DNA from: Gemmatimonadaceae bacterium
GTDB lineage: Bacteria; Gemmatimonadota; Gemmatimonadetes; Gemmatimonadales; Gemmatimonadaceae
Direction: 5' to 3'
Length of the DNA: 64,000 nt
Assembly (NCBI GenBank): GCA_017881465.1
Contig: JADGQV010000001.1
Location: 1 to 64,000, forward strand
Both the position numbers and the translations under genes were made by a program. The notes under the pieces are model-generated. The model ran no database searches. It was not told the DNA's origin and saw only the letters and a program-made list of their open reading frames with translations. The first letter of the stretch is position 1, and the number at the start of each line of letters is the position of its first letter. This document shows, in pieces, positions 62,828 through 64,000 of this stretch.

Positions 62828-64000
62828 ATGCGGCGTCTTTTGGTCAGCGTTTCCACCGTAGCTCTGGCGTTTACGGCGATCTTCGCCAATCCGGCCGGCG
62901 CTCAGCGCGTGCTAGGCGTTGGTGACGACGCCCTGGTGCTTCCTCGGGGTGTGCTCCGGTTCCGGACCCTCGGGAACTGGACCTGGTTCAACGAGCGCTA
63001 CGGCAAGGACACCCCGGGACGTCCAGACGGCGCCCTGGAGCCGCTTGGCATCGACTTCACCCTCGATACCATTGGCGTGAAGCAGTTCCCGAATCTCATC
63101 GCTTTACAGACCGGACTACAGCAGCTGACGGGAAATCCCATTTGGCTCGCGACGCTCGGCAACACCGTCGTAAACCTGCGCGATCGCGTCGCGGCGTTCC
63201 CATTCGTATTCGAGGCCGGACTCTCGAAACGCTTCTCAGTCGGCATTCAGGTGCCGTACGTCCGCACGCAGACCACGGCCTTCTTCAACGCCAACACGAG
63301 CGGAAACCAGGGAAACCTCGGATTCAACCCAGCACTCGCGGTCGAAGCAGCCGCCACCCAGAACGCGACGATGTTGGCGCAGTTCACCACCGCGGCCAAC
63401 ACCCTCGAGGGTGCGCTCGCCGCCTGCCAAGCGAACCCCGGTGCATCTCCCTCGTGTCCTCTGCTCCTTGCCAATCAGGTGAACGCGACGGCGCTGATCG
63501 CTAACTCAAGAGCGTTTGCGGGCGGCGCAGTCGGCCCCGTTGGTGGGGCCTTCAGCCCCATTGGGGGGGTCTACACGACTTCGCCCTTCGTTCCGATCGT
63601 TGGCACCGACGCGCAGCTCGCGATCGAAGCGCGAGTCCAGGCATTCAAGGCGCTCTATAGCAGCTTTCTGGGCGCCGGCAATCCGATCACCACGAATGGC
63701 CCGTTTGCCTCCCAGGGCCGACTCACCCTGCGTGACGCGCAGCGAATCCTGGCCGAACCCGCGTTCGGGATTGGCGCCAATCCGCTGGAGTCCGTCACCC
63801 GCTCTCACGTTGGCGACATCGATGTCGGCGGCAAGTTCTCGGTGTTCGATTCCTTCGGCGGCAGCACCGAGGCGAGAATGTCGCCAAAGGGACTGAACTT
63901 CCGTACCGCAGTGGGAGTAACCTTCCGCCTCCCAACCGCTCAGATCGAGTCGCCCGACAACTTCATCGACGTCGGGACCGGTCGCAAAGCGATGACGGTC
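62828..64000 (+). CDS. Secreted, probably outer-membrane protein (N-terminal part)
   Basis: Partial, open at the right edge; 391 residues visible. A signal peptide is clear: MRRLLVSVSTVALAFTAIFANPAGA then Q. The mature part has alternating beta-like strands with aromatic girdles (LRFRTLGNWTWFNERYG, AAFPFVFEAGLSKRFSVGIQVPYVRTQTTAFF, and VGDIDVGGKFSVFDSF followed by NFRTAVGVTFRLP). A Gly/Pro/Ala-rich insert lies around 175-290. This resembles transporter-like beta-barrel proteins of the outer membrane. No named family is recognised. Weak ribosome site (GGAAAACCT). Confidence 0.75.
   Translation, partial: MRRLLVSVSTVALAFTAIFANPAGAQRVLGVGDDALVLPRGVLRFRTLGNWTWFNERYGKDTPGRPDGALEPLGIDFTLDTIGVKQFPNLIALQTGLQQLTGNPIWLATLGNTVVNLRDRVAAFPFVFEAGLSKRFSVGIQVPYVRTQTTAFFNANTSGNQGNLGFNPALAVEAAATQNATMLAQFTTAANTLEGALAACQANPGASPSCPLLLANQVNATALIANSRAFAGGAVGPVGGAFSPIGGVYTTSPFVPIVGTDAQLAIEARVQAFKALYSSFLGAGNPITTNGPFASQGRLTLRDAQRILAEPAFGIGANPLESVTRSHVGDIDVGGKFSVFDSFGGSTEARMSPKGLNFRTAVGVTFRLPTAQIESPDNFIDVGTGRKAMTV

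Noticed and set aside
1-64000. CRISPR arrays, prophage, integrase or toxin-antitoxin pairs.
   Set aside because: No regularly spaced repeats, phage genes or typical small toxin/antitoxin pairs were found on reading either strand.

Overview
The window is high-GC bacterial chromosome. It is densely coded, almost all on the minus strand, with ATGA/GTGA or 1-base overlaps at many junctions. No phage, integron or CRISPR array is visible, and the only mobile DNA is a decayed insertion-sequence end near 52.3-52.5 kb. The organism is diderm: it has RseP, a DAP-type MurE with a DapD/DapE succinylase-route lysine pathway, and an outer-membrane-like secreted protein. It also has DivIVA, a PASTA-tailed FtsI, an MglA/roadblock/PATAN signalling set and a poxvirus-type topoisomerase IB. 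This mixture suggests Gemmatimonadota or a close relative. That assignment is inference from gene content, not from a marker comparison. Predicted sigma70-type promoters (TTGACA-like, 16-18 bp, TANNNT) precede rplM, rpsA, dapE, a tRNA pair, an MFS gene, an HNH gene and the last gene.

Layout, left to right. 1-10121: the dcw cell-wall/division cluster, read leftwards as rsmH, ftsL, ftsI, murE, murF, mraY, murD, ftsW, murG (cut by the edge). It is headed by a secreted TPR protein where mraZ is often found. 11904-13391: tRNA-Val, a small membrane protein and rfbB. 13517-25072: a compact signalling cluster (cheW, cheY, cheA, cheC, a TPR protein, a PATAN protein, three roadblock-type proteins, an MglA GTPase, a 70-residue protein, a PATAN-TPR protein, cheR, cheB) with no chemoreceptor gene. 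25065-39003: a long housekeeping run read leftwards as rplM, rpsI, rpsB, terminator, tsf, pyrH, frr, cdsA, dxr, rseP, a LiaF-like gene, yggS, divIVA, ileS, a dksA-like gene, lspA, rluD. 39174-44034: acyl-CoA carboxylase subunits (pccB, accC, a biotin carrier) with rlmD embedded. 44171-47896: HNH nuclease, topoisomerase IB, MFS exporter, DinB protein. 48006-50183: a REC-HD-GYP protein and a kinase-less PAS/REC hybrid. 50405-52749: rpsA, IS debris and a small gene. 52810-60676: a DAP/lysine operon read leftwards as dapE, asd, lysC, dapB, dapA, dapD, aroA, cmk. 60759-64000: a helical ferritin-like protein, a lipid kinase, tRNA-Leu and tRNA-Gly, and the start of a secreted protein.

The wall genes fit together. 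The dapE operon makes meso-DAP, MurE carries the DNPR signature for adding it, and MurD/F, MraY, MurG, FtsW and FtsI complete and polymerise the precursor. The signalling cluster is the most unusual part: a complete CheA/CheW/CheY/CheC/CheR/CheB circuit is interleaved, with almost no intergenic space, with an MglA-type GTPase, roadblock proteins and PATAN adaptors. It looks like one operon linking a His-Asp phosphorelay to a small-GTPase polarity or motility switch. Other points worth checking are an isoleucyl-tRNA synthetase whose HIGH motif reads GIHH, an rluD with no conventional start codon for its S4 domain, and a histidine-kinase-like protein that has lost its ATPase domain.
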